Shown one piece after another: positions 14,047-25,300 of a DNA stretch of 64,000 bases. A program made the position numbers and the translations under genes. This stretch comes from Montifringilla adamsi. Taxonomy: Eukaryota; Chordata; Aves; Passeriformes; Passeridae. The notes under the pieces are model-generated. The model did not search any database. It saw only the letters and a program-made list of their open reading frames with translations, and was not told where the DNA came from. The DNA is taken from NCBI GenBank assembly GCA_017590115.1, contig JAGGNK010013003.1, forward strand, positions 2,848,431 through 2,912,430, read 5' to 3'. Positions within the stretch are counted from its first letter, which is position 1. Each line of letters opens with the position of its first letter.

Positions 14047-14424
14047 CATTAGGTGCGAGAAAGGTTAGAGCAGGGTTAGGCAAGTACGGGGAGAAGATGT
14101 TATCAACATGAAGGAAGATTGGAAAGGAATTCACAAAATAAGCAATTCTTTTCAGTTAAGAAGTTTGGGAAACATTAGCTATGTTATGTACTCCAACACG
14201 CATGAGGAGGATGCTGTGTGTCGCCTGATGATGCCAAGGACACTGAAGAAAATGCAAGTCCCTGGTGAAGGTTCTCCCCAAACAGATGACCAACCCTTAT
14301 AGTAAAAAAGACTAAATTTTTACGACATTTTTAGGTGAAGATATACACTGAAGACAGTCTAGTGAAGAGCAGTGAAGTGAGGCTTGTTGCAAACTCTGGG
14401 TAGAGAGGGAGAAACTCTGTTTTG
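14047..14424 (+). repeat. Tandem duplication, copy 1 (~378 bp)
   Basis: First copy of a direct tandem duplication. The unit starts at CATTAGGTGCGAG and ends at AACTCTGTTTTG. From 14108 onward it differs from copy 2 by two substitutions in about 317 bp. Near its left end it lacks a 10-bp segment (AAAATGACAC-like) present in copy 2 and has 3 extra bases before the shared TTATCAACATG. A 64-codon open frame occurs identically in both copies at an offset of 385 bp. It ends in a stop, resembles nothing known and is most simply a by-product of the duplication. Confidence 0.97.
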
Positions 14425-14809
14425 CATTAGGTGCGAGAAAGGTTAGAGCAAAATGACACAGGGTTAGGCAAGTACGGGAAGAAGTTATCAACATGAAGGA
14501 AGATTGGAAAGGAATTCACAAAATAAGCAATTCTTTTCAGTTAAGAAGTTTGGGAAACATTAGCTATGTTATGTACTCCAACACGCATGAGGAGGATGCT
14601 GTGTGTCGCCTGATGATGCCAAGGACACTGAAGAAAATGCAAGTCCCTGGTGAAGGTTCTCCCCAAACAGATGACCAACCCTTATAGTAAAAAAGACTAA
14701 ATTTTTACCACATTTTTAGGTGAAGATATACACTGAAGACAGTCTAGTGAAGAGCAGTGAAGTGAGGCTTGTTGTAAACTCTGGGTAGAGAGGGAGAAAC
14801 TCTGTTTTA
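14425..14809 (+). repeat. Tandem duplication, copy 2 (~385 bp)
   Basis: Second, directly adjoining copy of the unit at 14047-14424, about 99% identical over most of its length. Such identity in noncoding DNA implies a recent event, possibly one still polymorphic in the species, or else a collapsed or expanded assembly junction. The unit is not CR1, LTR or a known satellite as far as I can tell. Confidence 0.97.
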
Positions 14810-17800
14810 CCAAGTTGGAGTAACACCTTTCAGGGAGTTCTGGCTTTGCCTCAAAGGCAGAGGTAGACACTTCAAGCAACAGCTGGAGTTTTATGCAGTG
14901 TGTGATGTGAACTACCATGGTTTCATAGTGGGAGATCCCCATTGAGATTTTGAACAGGAAAAGGGAGAACTTCCTGAATTGCAGTCACTGCAGTGCTTCA
15001 GACAACTCAAAGAAAGGGTTGCCAGCCTGTCCTTAGTTTACCATTACCAAGTTTACTGTGAAATATTTCCTGTATCTAACACCGTAACTGGTAACTTTTA
15101 TTCTAATGAAAACATTTATTTTCTAGCATGTGTAATTTTACAACATTTTATATTTGCAAAAAGAATTTCTGATGGGTTTTTTTTGCTCATCTCATAACAA
15201 TGATGAAAGCTCTTTCCCTCTGTGACCCTCAGAAACTTTGAGTTCCTACACTCAGCTCTGATTCCTATCTTGCTTTTTCCTTTAATCCTACCTGGAGTCA
15301 CTCAAAAAATTACAATAATGTGCTGAAGCTTTTCAAGTCCATCTGATGAAATATTATTAATAATTCATACTAATATAATAAATCATTTATGTTTCTGCAG
15401 AAGAATTTATCACGCTGTCTTGCCTGAAACTCTTCTCTTTCGATGTCCTATTTGTCATACACAAACACCACTGGCAGAACTCAATCAGAAAACATGTTTC
15501 TGGCAGTCAGACCTTAGGAGGTAGGAGTGCTCCCTGATGACAGGATTGCTTTTGCAGGGTAAATTCTGCATGACTGCAAAACTTTGTGAGTAATACTTCT
15601 TAAAGCTAAAAACTCCAGCAAAGATTGGGGTAACAGAAATACATGGGGATAAATGCATAGGTTTCTAACTATGGATGGAAAGGCACACACAGCGGATGGT
15701 AACTGAGCATCAATAACAATTAGAAAATTATACCCTTTTGCAAACGTTGCAATTAGATATAAACAAAATTACATGACTTCCTGTAAGTACTCAGGATGAG
15801 TACTTTTTAAGGTGTTAGATGGAGAAATGGTTTATTACTGATGAACTTTTTAACTATTATTAGAATCAAATAATCTAGACCACATCTTCAACTACATTAT
15901 ATTCATTGTGTAAAACTATTTTTTGTCAGACACAAAGACAGAAGACCCAAGCAACTCCAGGCCTTACCTGCCTTCCACATGGAGTTGTGGCTCTCTGCAT
16001 CTGACAGCAAGACAATCAAGGACTTTAATTAGTTTTTCTATTTTAGTTTGTTTTTCTATTAAACATAGTCCACAGAAAATGGGGTTCATGATCAAACAAT
16101 GTTGTTTGTTTTTTTCTTAATATTTTTAATCAGTCCCTGGTTCTGCAGTAATGGTGACTGCTTAACCTTGACCTGTGTGCTCTTGTGAGCTCAGTATAGA
16201 TTCCCATTAAGTCAGCAGCAGCTGCTTCACTGGCAGCAGCATTTGAGCCAATTACTGCACTCTGAAAGGGGACACAAAACTCCCATGGCCGTTCAACTAA
16301 AACAGAAACACCAAAATTCTCCCACCAGTCCTCCTCAGCTGAATGGGATTCAACAAAGAAGACCTCAGTTCAAGTCGCTCTTAACTTTAAGCTGATATCC
16401 AGAACTGAGTTGTTATTGTTACTACTCTGCAAAGACCTTGGTTGCTTCAAAATAATGTTTGTTATTTCACCTCGGCTGTTGTAAACTCATATTCTTCAGT
16501 CTCGGTTTGTCCCTGAGGCCTCACTTTCCTATTGTGGGAAAAATCAATCATTGTCTGTGTTTTGCCAGGACATAGGGGCAATTTCTCCCCAGTAAACTCA
16601 TAGAAAATTGAGTATTCCTGCCTTCCCTATAGAAATTATTGCAAAACGTATGGGGAAAGTCCGCCAGAATCTCCAGGCTCAGTATTTTAAGGTTGAAGGT
16701 CTTTCTTAGGTATGGTCTGAACTAACATCTGGAGAAATATTTCTTTACTCTGTTCTCATACCAAGTAACCTTGTCTGACTCTTTGGTCCCACATCTTCCC
16801 CTTGAGAGCCTCCTTTCATTTAGCAGCATGCTCACAGGAAGTTAACCAATTCCACAAAAAGAGCTGAGCCCTGGAAGACAGCTCTGGCAGGTAAGAGGAA
16901 TGAAGGACTGAAAATTTCAGCAAATCTCCAGGAGGTGCAATAACAATGCTCAGCACATTGTCATCTTTCCTGTCATTCCTAGGTCAGTAATAGAAATCAA
17001 TTACCTATATGAAACCAGCAGAACCTGAAGCTAGAATATTGCTGCAGGTGTTGGACGTCCTTTTATTTGAAAGCCTTCTCATGCCAATTCTTAAAAATCA
17101 CTGGAGTTCTCAGCTCTGCACATAAGGCATGACTTCTTTTTGTGCACAATCTGAGAATTCAATTACAATGGGACCTATTCAAAGAATAGAACTTGAAAGC
17201 TTCAGCATAAATTCAAGTGGTGTTCAAGATGGATAATACACTTCAGTCAGTAACATCTGCATATCCAAAATACTGCACTACACAGCAGAGCAATCAAGCC
17301 CTCTCCACAAACTCAGCAGGGCAGCTCTCCAGTCTGCTGGCTAAAAGGTCAGATGTTAAACTGGTTTCACAATACCACAGGAAAGCCTGGAAACTAACAG
17401 GAGAAAATAAGCCCTTTGCAGACTGTGACAAGGGTTAGATTTGTAGATTTGTTTGGTTTGAAAAGTAATGACAACAGCTTTAGGGTAATAAAATACAGTA
17501 AATACTTTTGTTGTCTATTATACTATTGACAAGTAAAATTATACCAAGACCATTATTTCAGTTTATGGAATAAGCACAAGTAGGTTTGCATTTTAGCTAG
17601 TCCCTTGCCTTGAAAATGGAAAGTGCTGATTGTGATGGATTTTTTATTACATATTTATTTCAATGAACTGAGAAATATAAGAAAACTACCATTTCTGGCT
17701 GATGCACAATCTTGTTTCCCCCTGCCTCTAATGTAAAAATGAGAAAGCTGAAGCACTTATATGACTTAAGAACGTATATTGAAATCCCAGAAGTACTTTG

Positions 17801-18499
17801 ACTATTCTGCAGTGCTGCAGAGGTGAGCATTGAATTGCCTTTTGACTTTAAGCCAATTAACCCAACCATACATGAAGAATGAAGTCCCAGCAACATAATG
17901 TGGTCCATTTTAAAGAGCTATAAAAACAGAACACTGACCCTGAAACAGATCTAGCTACATCCTTGTGTGCATATCACAACAGTAGCTGAAATTTATTTTG
18001 TTCCATCCTGTGAGCATGTAAAACAAAACTAAGGGTGATTTAGCCCCATCCCAAGAGTAGTACCAAGCCCCAAACAAATCATAGCTCAATTTGTGCTTTC
18101 CAACCTCACTTTTCAATGGGCTGTCTGTTTATGCGTCCACAGATGCCACAATGTGTTTTATTCCAGGTTTGAATCTTAAATATCACCTCCAAGACAGCAG
18201 ATTAATACCATCCAGCCTTTTCTTTCTAGCAGTATTTTTAGTACTTTAAGCTTGGAATTATTGAAACACTACCCTTTATTTAGTAAATTAAATTATGGTT
18301 TGAAAATCAAGTCACAACTTCTGGTCAGCTGAAAATGGGAATGCTTTTCCCTCCTGGTACTTCTATTTCTCTCCCTCTCCAGAGTACTTTGACTCAAATG
18401 GAAGAGTTTATACCAATTTGCTTTGTAATTTATTTGAGGTCAGTGAATTTTTTTTTCAAACGCACATGATTTAAAAAAAAAAATTACTTCCTTTTTAAC
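14810..18499. other. Unique noncoding DNA
   Basis: No repeat family recognised. Open frames of 60-82 codons on both strands are undistinguished. A motif loosely like a tRNA B-box occurs near 16365 but no tRNA or SINE body surrounds it. Confidence 0.45.
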
Positions 18500-18730
18500 A
18501 TGAAATTTTTTATTTTACTTGGATTTTTTAATCTTTGTGTTTGTTCTCCCTCCTTTTATTTTTGACAGCTTGCGTGTGCGTAAGTGACACAAAAATGGCC
18601 ACTAAGCTCAGTTTAATTTGCAGATAACTTCATATAATCTAAAAGCTATAAATAATTTACCAGGAAAAAAAGCTTTATGAAGCTCTTTCAATAGCCTTTT
18701 AATTACAACAGAGCAAAGCACAGGAGAGGT
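18500..18730. promoter_or_regulatory. Candidate conserved noncoding element
   Basis: The stretch combines a TGACAG (MEIS/PBX-type) word, a CpG-bearing GCGTGTGCGTAAGTG segment preserved in an otherwise CpG-poor region, ATAACTTCATATAATC-type AT-rich words and a CTTTTAATTAC homeobox-like core. This mixture is typical of vertebrate developmental enhancers conserved across amniotes. There is no coding potential. The call is inference from sequence texture, because conservation cannot be measured without an alignment. Confidence 0.3.
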
Positions 18731-19580
18731 GAGAAAATTGAAACATGATTATTTTATAAACAAAACAACAACTATGCTCAAGCTCCAACAAGGAGTTTTC
18801 ACTCATTTTTCAATTCATTTGGGTCCTCTTGTCTTTGAAAGGGATGGCACCCCAAAACTCAGTGAAGGTTTCTTCCCAGAACAATGACCTTTATGCCAGG
18901 ACACATTATTTGCATAGCAACAGCAGGTTATGTGCATTTTTTACCAATCCCTCAGCAACCCAGGTGGGCTGTGTGCAGTTTAAAGCAATTTTTAGAATTC
19001 ATATAATTTAAAGGTATAGCTCCTGAGCAGACACACTTTTTGGACAGTGGCAGTAGACCATACATTACCAATTCACACGTGAGCAGAATATGAGATTTGG
19101 AGTGGTGTGGTGGTATTACTGACCTGCTGTAGGGATGCTGGACTAAATATTTGCTGGAAGCATCTTTACACACTCCTGTTTGACAGGTGCCACAGGCCTT
19201 TCAGCAGGGCACTGGAGTGTAAGAGGATGTTTAGGCAGCATGGCATGCTATGGTCAAGGGAAATGTGCCATTAAGCAACAATATTAATTATAAATTGCCT
19301 CTGAGAAGCACAGACTTGCACAACAGATTATGTTCTTCTCAGAAAACAGTCAGAGTCAGAAGAAAAGGTGGTTCCTTACAAAATTCCTGTTGGATAGGCT
19401 TATCAAAGTCAGGAGTTTTCTCTTAATGAGAAAATTACTATACAGCAATTAAATCTGAACTGAATAAACCACTTCAACCTTGGCAGCTGTCAGTTAACAC
19501 CATAACAGCTTGCATTAAAGAAGCAACATCATTTTAAGACAGGATTTATTACAACAAAAGAAGTCTCAGTTGAATTGCTG
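18731..19580. other. Unique noncoding DNA
   Basis: No repeat or exon recognised between the candidate regulatory element and the tandem array. Two open frames of 60 and 73 codons overlap on opposite strands and look random. Confidence 0.45.
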
Positions 19581-20940
19581 ATATTCCATACCAGACTCTC
19601 ATATCTACCTTTCAAAGTCGTGTCTTCCTCCTTCATTTTTCCCCTGAACTCATAATATCTGTGAGGTTAGATTTGACATGTTTGGGTCCTTTGCACTGCA
19701 CCTCACTTCCTCCCAGACAATTTTCTTGTAGTCACTAACTGTCCAAATTTTTGGGTTTTTAAGGATATTTCCAATTGAAATTCCATTGATAATATCTCCT
19801 ATCCAGAGTTTCTATAAGCTCTTCTTTTCTGTTTCCAAGATTTCAATGGGGATCAATCAGGAAAGTTTTGGTCAATGTCCCTGCATTTGATGTCACCCAT
19901 GTATTTGATGGCTTTCATTTTGGTGAAGATTTTTTTTTTTTAAATATTCATGCCATGTCTCTCATACTTTACCTTCAAAGTTCTATCTTCCTACTTGATT
20001 TTTTACCACTGATTTTACAACATCTGGGAGGTTAGTTTTGGAATCTCTTGGTCCACTGCACTGCAACATATGTAATCTCAGTCAATTTTCTTGCAGTCAC
20101 TAAATGTCCCAATTGTCAGGTTTTTTAGATTTTTTTCAATTGTATTTCATTTGATCATATCTCCTTATCAAACTGTTTATAAATCCTCCTTGTTGTTTCC
20201 AGGACATCAATGGGCATCAATTTTGGAAAGTTTTGGTCCATGCCCTTGCATTTGACGGCATCCCATGCCTTTTCATGGTTTTGACTTTGGCGACAATTTT
20301 TGTTTTTTTTCAGTACCCAAACAATGTCATTCATATCTTCCCCTCACAGTTCTGCCTTCCTCGTTGATTTTTACTCCCAATTTTGCAACATCTCTCAGGT
20401 TAGTTTTGGCATCTTTTGGCCCTTTGCACTGCACCTCATGTAATCCTGGTTGATTTTCTTGTAGTCACTAAATTTCAGATTTTTTTTTTTTTTCATCATC
20501 CATGCCATGTCACTGATATCTTCCCCTCAAAGTTGTGTCTTCCTCCTTGATTTTTTCCCCTGCTTTTGCAACATCTCTCAGGTTCGTTTTGGCATCTTTT
20601 GGTCCTTTGCACGACACCTCATGGAATCCTGGTCTATTTTTTGTTGTCACTGAAAGTCCCAATTTTTTGGGTTTTTTGGTTTTTTTTCAGCGGCATTTCA
20701 TTTGATCGTATCTCCTTTCCAGAGTGTTTGTAAGTCTTTCTTTTCTGGGTCACAAGATTTCGTTTCCCTTCCCGAAAGGAAATGAAATTTCCTTTCGGGA
20801 AGGGAAACGAAATCTTCTGATTTCAGTTGGGACCAATTGGGGAAGTTTTGGTCCATGTCCCTGCACTTGGTGACATTCTATGATTTTTGATGGCTTTGAC
20901 TTTGGCCAAGATTTTTTTTTTTCAGCATTTCTGACATGGT
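19581..20940 (+). repeat. Degenerate tandem array, ~365-bp unit
   Basis: About four diverged copies of one unit lie head to tail. The landmark CTTCCTCCTTGATTTTTT recurs at about 19624, 19987, 20356 and 20539, giving spacings of 363, 369 and 183 bp. A second landmark, GAAAGTTTTGGTCCATG, recurs in the full-length copies. The third copy lacks about half a unit (its GTCACTAAA segment jumps directly to the T-run before CATGCCATGTC). The plus strand is pyrimidine-rich with T-runs of 9-14 in every unit. Copies differ by roughly 15-25% by eye, so the array is not young. I do not recognise the unit as CR1, an LTR or a known bird satellite. The fourth copy carries a hairpin insertion. Confidence 0.9.
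20754..20816. repeat. Perfect 30-bp-stem hairpin
   Basis: Arms at 20754-20783 and 20787-20816 are exact reverse complements separated by a 3-base loop (GAA). Pairing extends three more bases to 20750 and 20820 past one mismatch. The other full units of the surrounding array lack this sequence: they read from AAGATTTC or its equivalent directly to the AATGGG..CAATT segment. The hairpin is therefore an insertion of about 60 bp into unit four. The word GATTTC occurs at both boundaries (20756-20761 and 20819-20824), which could be a target duplication or a by-product of fold-back synthesis. Confidence 0.95.
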
Positions 20941-22027
20941 GCTCAGATGCTTTTATTTAACTCAATAACAGATGGCTCCATTTATTCACTGGGATCAATC
21001 TATGCTATCTATGTGATTTTCCAGCATGCCTGCCTATAACTCAGCTCTGACTGACTGCGGTGCCTTTCCCAAAGGTGCCAAACTGATTTGGGAATTAAGG
21101 AGTTCAATCAACAGTCAGTTAAATGATCTCTCAGACTGACCTGTGGTGCTAATCAAGCCCAGTTTATAGAAGGGTACTGGCATCCCTGGGCCTAGCTGTC
21201 TGCTTAGTAGTGGGGGTTGGTTCTGCAAATTAGGCCATGGATATAGTTCGAAACATTGCAACTTGCAAATGATTGATGAGCTTGGTTTTCTGTCTGAAAA
21301 ACTGATCAAGTGACATTCGCAAAAATGAACAAGTGTTTGCTACTTAGAGAGCATGTCCTGGAATATATTTCTAAGTGTTGCCAAAGAGACAAGAAAACTG
21401 ATAATGAGGATGATTTGCTTGCCATTGTTCATCATAAATGCCAGAAAAGGTAAAAGTTTAAAAATAAATTTAAAAGCTGATGATCTGATGACTTAGTTGT
21501 GGGTGATAACACCAGAAAGTGTGATCACTTGAAAAAGCCTGTCTTGGTACTTTGAGATATTTCAAGCAGGAAACAGAAAAATATCTACTTCATGGCAAGT
21601 ATGGCCTGGCAATACACTTTATTTTTCCCAGTTCATGGCTTTAGGTATATAAGTAATACCAGATGCAGGTGTGCTTACAGTCATGAACACACACACACTG
21701 AGCAGCCCTAGAGGAAGGTATTCCCTGAACCTGGCACAACAGCCACATTTTGAGGAAGTTTTTTGAGTAGTTGCAATTTCAGTTCCTTGCTTTTAATGGA
21801 TATTAGGAAGCTCCTTGAGCCCTGTGGCACTGCTGCAGGCAGAAGGTGAGCAGATAGAGAGGAAGGATAGGAAATCTTGAACTTTGCCTCTGTGCCAAAT
21901 GACTGTGTGTGAAGGACCATTATTTTATGACAAAGAAAGCTAGCAGAGATATCAGCAAACTGGCATTGGCATGCTTAGTCAAAAGCTTGGTTAATCTATG
22001 TATTGATGCCAATCATAAGGACACACA
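20941..22027. other. Unique noncoding DNA
   Basis: Sequence between the tandem array and an antisense CR1. No recognised repeat or exon. Short open frames on both strands show no domain. Confidence 0.45.
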
Positions 22028-22330
22028 AAATCACAGGAACAGATAAATTGGAAAAGACCTCTGAGATCATCAAGACCAATGTATGACCAAACACCCCCTT
22101 GTCAACCTGACCATGGCACTGAACGCAATGTCCAGTGTTTCCTTAAATACCTCCAGGGATGGTGACTCCACCAGCTCCCTGGGCAGCCCATTCCAATGCT
22201 CAGTCACTCTTTCTGTGAGCAATTGCTTCCTAATGTCCAACCTCAGCCTACCCTGGTGCAGCTTAAGATGTGTCCTCTCATCCTGTCACTGGTTCCCTTG
22301 GGGAAGAGGCTGAAGCCCCACATGGCTCAG
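22028..22330 (-). mobile_element. CR1 LINE fragment, 3' end (antisense)
   Basis: The start carries the CR1 terminal signature AATCACAG..TTGGAAAAGACCTCTG followed by GAGATCATC, which is the reverse complement of a CR1 3' end. The CR1 tail body follows, including the CTGGGCAGCCCATTCCAATG block and the segment CCTAATGTCCAACCTCAGC. The element is 5'-truncated, as CR1 copies usually are. Its right edge fades at about 22330, and the next ~90 bp may be a further diverged part. The plus-strand frames over it are antisense readings of CR1 and are not genes. Confidence 0.93.
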
Positions 22331-25300
22331 TTTCCCAACCCAACAACGACTCCAAAACCTGACAGCGGGGTCTTCCCTTTCTGCATGGAGGTTTCTTTTA
22401 GTGACACACAGATTTAACCTGCTGCTGCTGTGTCAGGCACTGTGACACAATTCTCAGAAGAACAGAGTCATCCCTTGTGTTTCTCACAGCTCAGCAAACA
22501 GCTCACTTGCACATCAGTTCTTGCAAGCAATATTCTGAGCAGCACTTAAGTGCATTTGCATTCATACAGAGTGCACATATAATTACACATGGGCCATATT
22601 CCTGCTCATATTATTCTTCAAAGACTGTTTTGTTTCTGTAAATTTACCTGCCACAGCTAAGACAAAACTTGGAGTTCTCACTTTTTAATTTTGTTACTGT
22701 AAACAGTGTGTCAGCATCACATTTCCATAATCACTGCTGTTATGAAACAAAAGAACACTATGACAAAAATACTGTGTATTTCTTTACAATGTTTTAATCA
22801 CAAATTGGTGCCTCAAACTACCTAACTGAGGGATGCCAGCATGAATAATACCTATAAGTACATGACATACCAGAGTAGCTCCTCTCCATACCGCTGAATA
22901 GGGGATCAAATACTCAAATAAAGGAAATATGTGTTCCTCTTAAATTTTATGGTTTTTATGTAATTTAATATTATGTCATTGTTTGGGGGAAGCACAAGAT
23001 ATAAATTTAGTCATCATCATCTGGGAGGAAGACTGAGGGGATGCTCTCAAATGTACAAAATAGGGGGCAAGCTCAGAGTGAAATACCATCAAATATAGCT
23101 CTGTAAAGAAACCAGCTCCTGGTGTTTTCTGGTGAGGTTGTTGAGAGCTAATACAAGAGAGCTGATTGTGAATGATTCAAAAGAATTGAGAGTTGTAAAT
23201 AATATTGCACAGATGATAGAAAAACCTCCAAACCTCAGAAAGCTGTGGTTGCAAATCCATGGAAAACCATGCCTCTTCAGCCCACATGTGAGAATACCCA
23301 ACACAGTAGCTGATCACTAGCAAAAATGTTGTAAATCATACACAAATAAGTATGAATATTTATCAAATGTTTTAATTAAAATTATCAAGCCATTAGATTA
23401 TGTGCCAAAAAAATCAAAAGAGACAACAACCATGAAGCAGAAACAGTGTAGCAGAACAAAAACTCAGCTGGAACCTCCAACAGCAGCCAAGGAAAAACAC
23501 ATAATGTGAGCATCCCACAGCCTTAATTCAATGACATTCAGAAAGCCTGAACATCCCAGAGGGTGCATGTTGCTTGCAAATGGAATTCATTAATGTTCAA
23601 GCTGAAAAATCAATACAAGAAACCCACTGAACTAAAAACATATGCCATGAATCAAATGATCATCATTATACAGTAACTGTTTTTATATTTTTGCTTTCTT
23701 TTGTCAAATCCAAATAAGCCATCCTAGGGTAAACAGCTTTTGTTCTCAGGGAGTTCAACAATATGATCAAAACCCACCTTGCACCCTGATGCTGCAATGT
23801 GCTAAACTCTTCCTCCCAGTCAGCTGGAAGGCAGAAGAGTCACTCACCTATCTTGTACAGCAAGACCCTCCTTGCCCTGGCTGACAATTTGGCACCGCAC
23901 CTCCCTTCCAGAGGAAGGACATTACATTTGCTTGTAGCATTAATGCAACCCCACGCAGTTATTAAACAAAACCAAGAGAAAAACTGAGCAATGGGTTACA
24001 ACTACTGCTGCACAAAATAACCCCATAAAATAACTGGTTGAATGGAAGCCATTAGGGCAAAGGAATAATTTTCTGGCATGTTTGCATGTATTTTGGCAGT
24101 GAAAAACCTCCAGAACTAGCACTATGTATTTAATGCCAATCCTTTCGCTTAAGAAACTATACTTACCCTCCAACTCAGATGAAAACAGAAGCTAAAAGCA
24201 GTATTTGCTCATAAGATTACAACTGCTGCCTCTGTTCAAGCATGCTACAACACATGATTGCCACAGAGGGCACATTAGAATGCTAGCAAGACCTTTATTC
24301 AGAGATTTCATATGTCAAGTTTCCACCTTAGACAGAATTATAATTCATAGCTTGAAAAACTTTATAAGTCATATCAAGTCATACAAAAATAAAAATTTCT
24401 ATTGAGACAAATACCAGACTATCAAATCAGCCTCTATGTAGTGTATTAGGCAAGACAGCATTGCTCCATCCTGCTAACAGTGGCCAGAAGAAACACTCCC
24501 TTCATGGTGAATGCAAAGTGTGCAGCAACAACCCACTGGTTTTTCATGGATGCTGTAACTTCTCATCACCTCCAACACAGCCTTGGCTCTGTGTTACAAT
24601 TTCGGTACTCAGAGAAATGCTTAAATGCTCTCTTCTGTTACTGTAAACAGAAGGATTTCCCGAGTTCAGCTTGATGGGCAGTCTGTTTGCAAATGTGTCC
24701 TGCCTAAATTATAGCTGCAGGAACCACAATTAATCAGCTCCCATAGTTCTCATTAAAAAGTAACTACACTTCAAGGTAAAAATAAATTTGCAGACAGCTA
24801 CCTACTGCATTTGCCTTGCATTTTATTTCATAGGCAAAAAATAGGGCACCATTATTAAAGTGAGTCTCCATATGGAAAAGATCCTTAGAATGAAAGGCTG
24901 TAACAGAAATGGAAACGTAGGAAGCCCCACAATTGCAGTTTCATTTAATTTCCTCTCCAACTGCTACAGATAACCAACTATTTTGGTTTGTTTGTTTTCT
25001 TTATATACCAAATTAAATACACTTCCAGATTCATAAACAGAATTCACAGATCATTTAAGGCCAAATCTGCAATAAGCCTGACTCTGTAACAAGTTTCAAC
25101 ATCTTTAGCTTCCTTCTTCCTCTGGGTTTTGTTAAGCTTTTCATTTTGCAGTTATTGTCCTTTAGATTGTGTTCCAGCCTAAGCATTTTATTTGCCATTT
25201 GATTATCTCACTGCTTTTGCCATGGCCACAAACACTGGAATCCTGGCTCATAAACCCCAAGGCTTTCAAGAGACTGGACAACTGATCTGACAGCAAAGTT

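Noticed and set aside
14108..14687. Two identical 64-codon frames suggesting a duplicated small gene
   Set aside because: The identity is explained by the tandem duplication of the whole ~380-bp unit. The peptide has no recognisable family or supporting context.
16350..16400. tRNA gene or tRNA-derived SINE (B-box-like AGTTCAAGTCG)
   Set aside because: No matching A-box at the right distance and no cloverleaf could be drawn.
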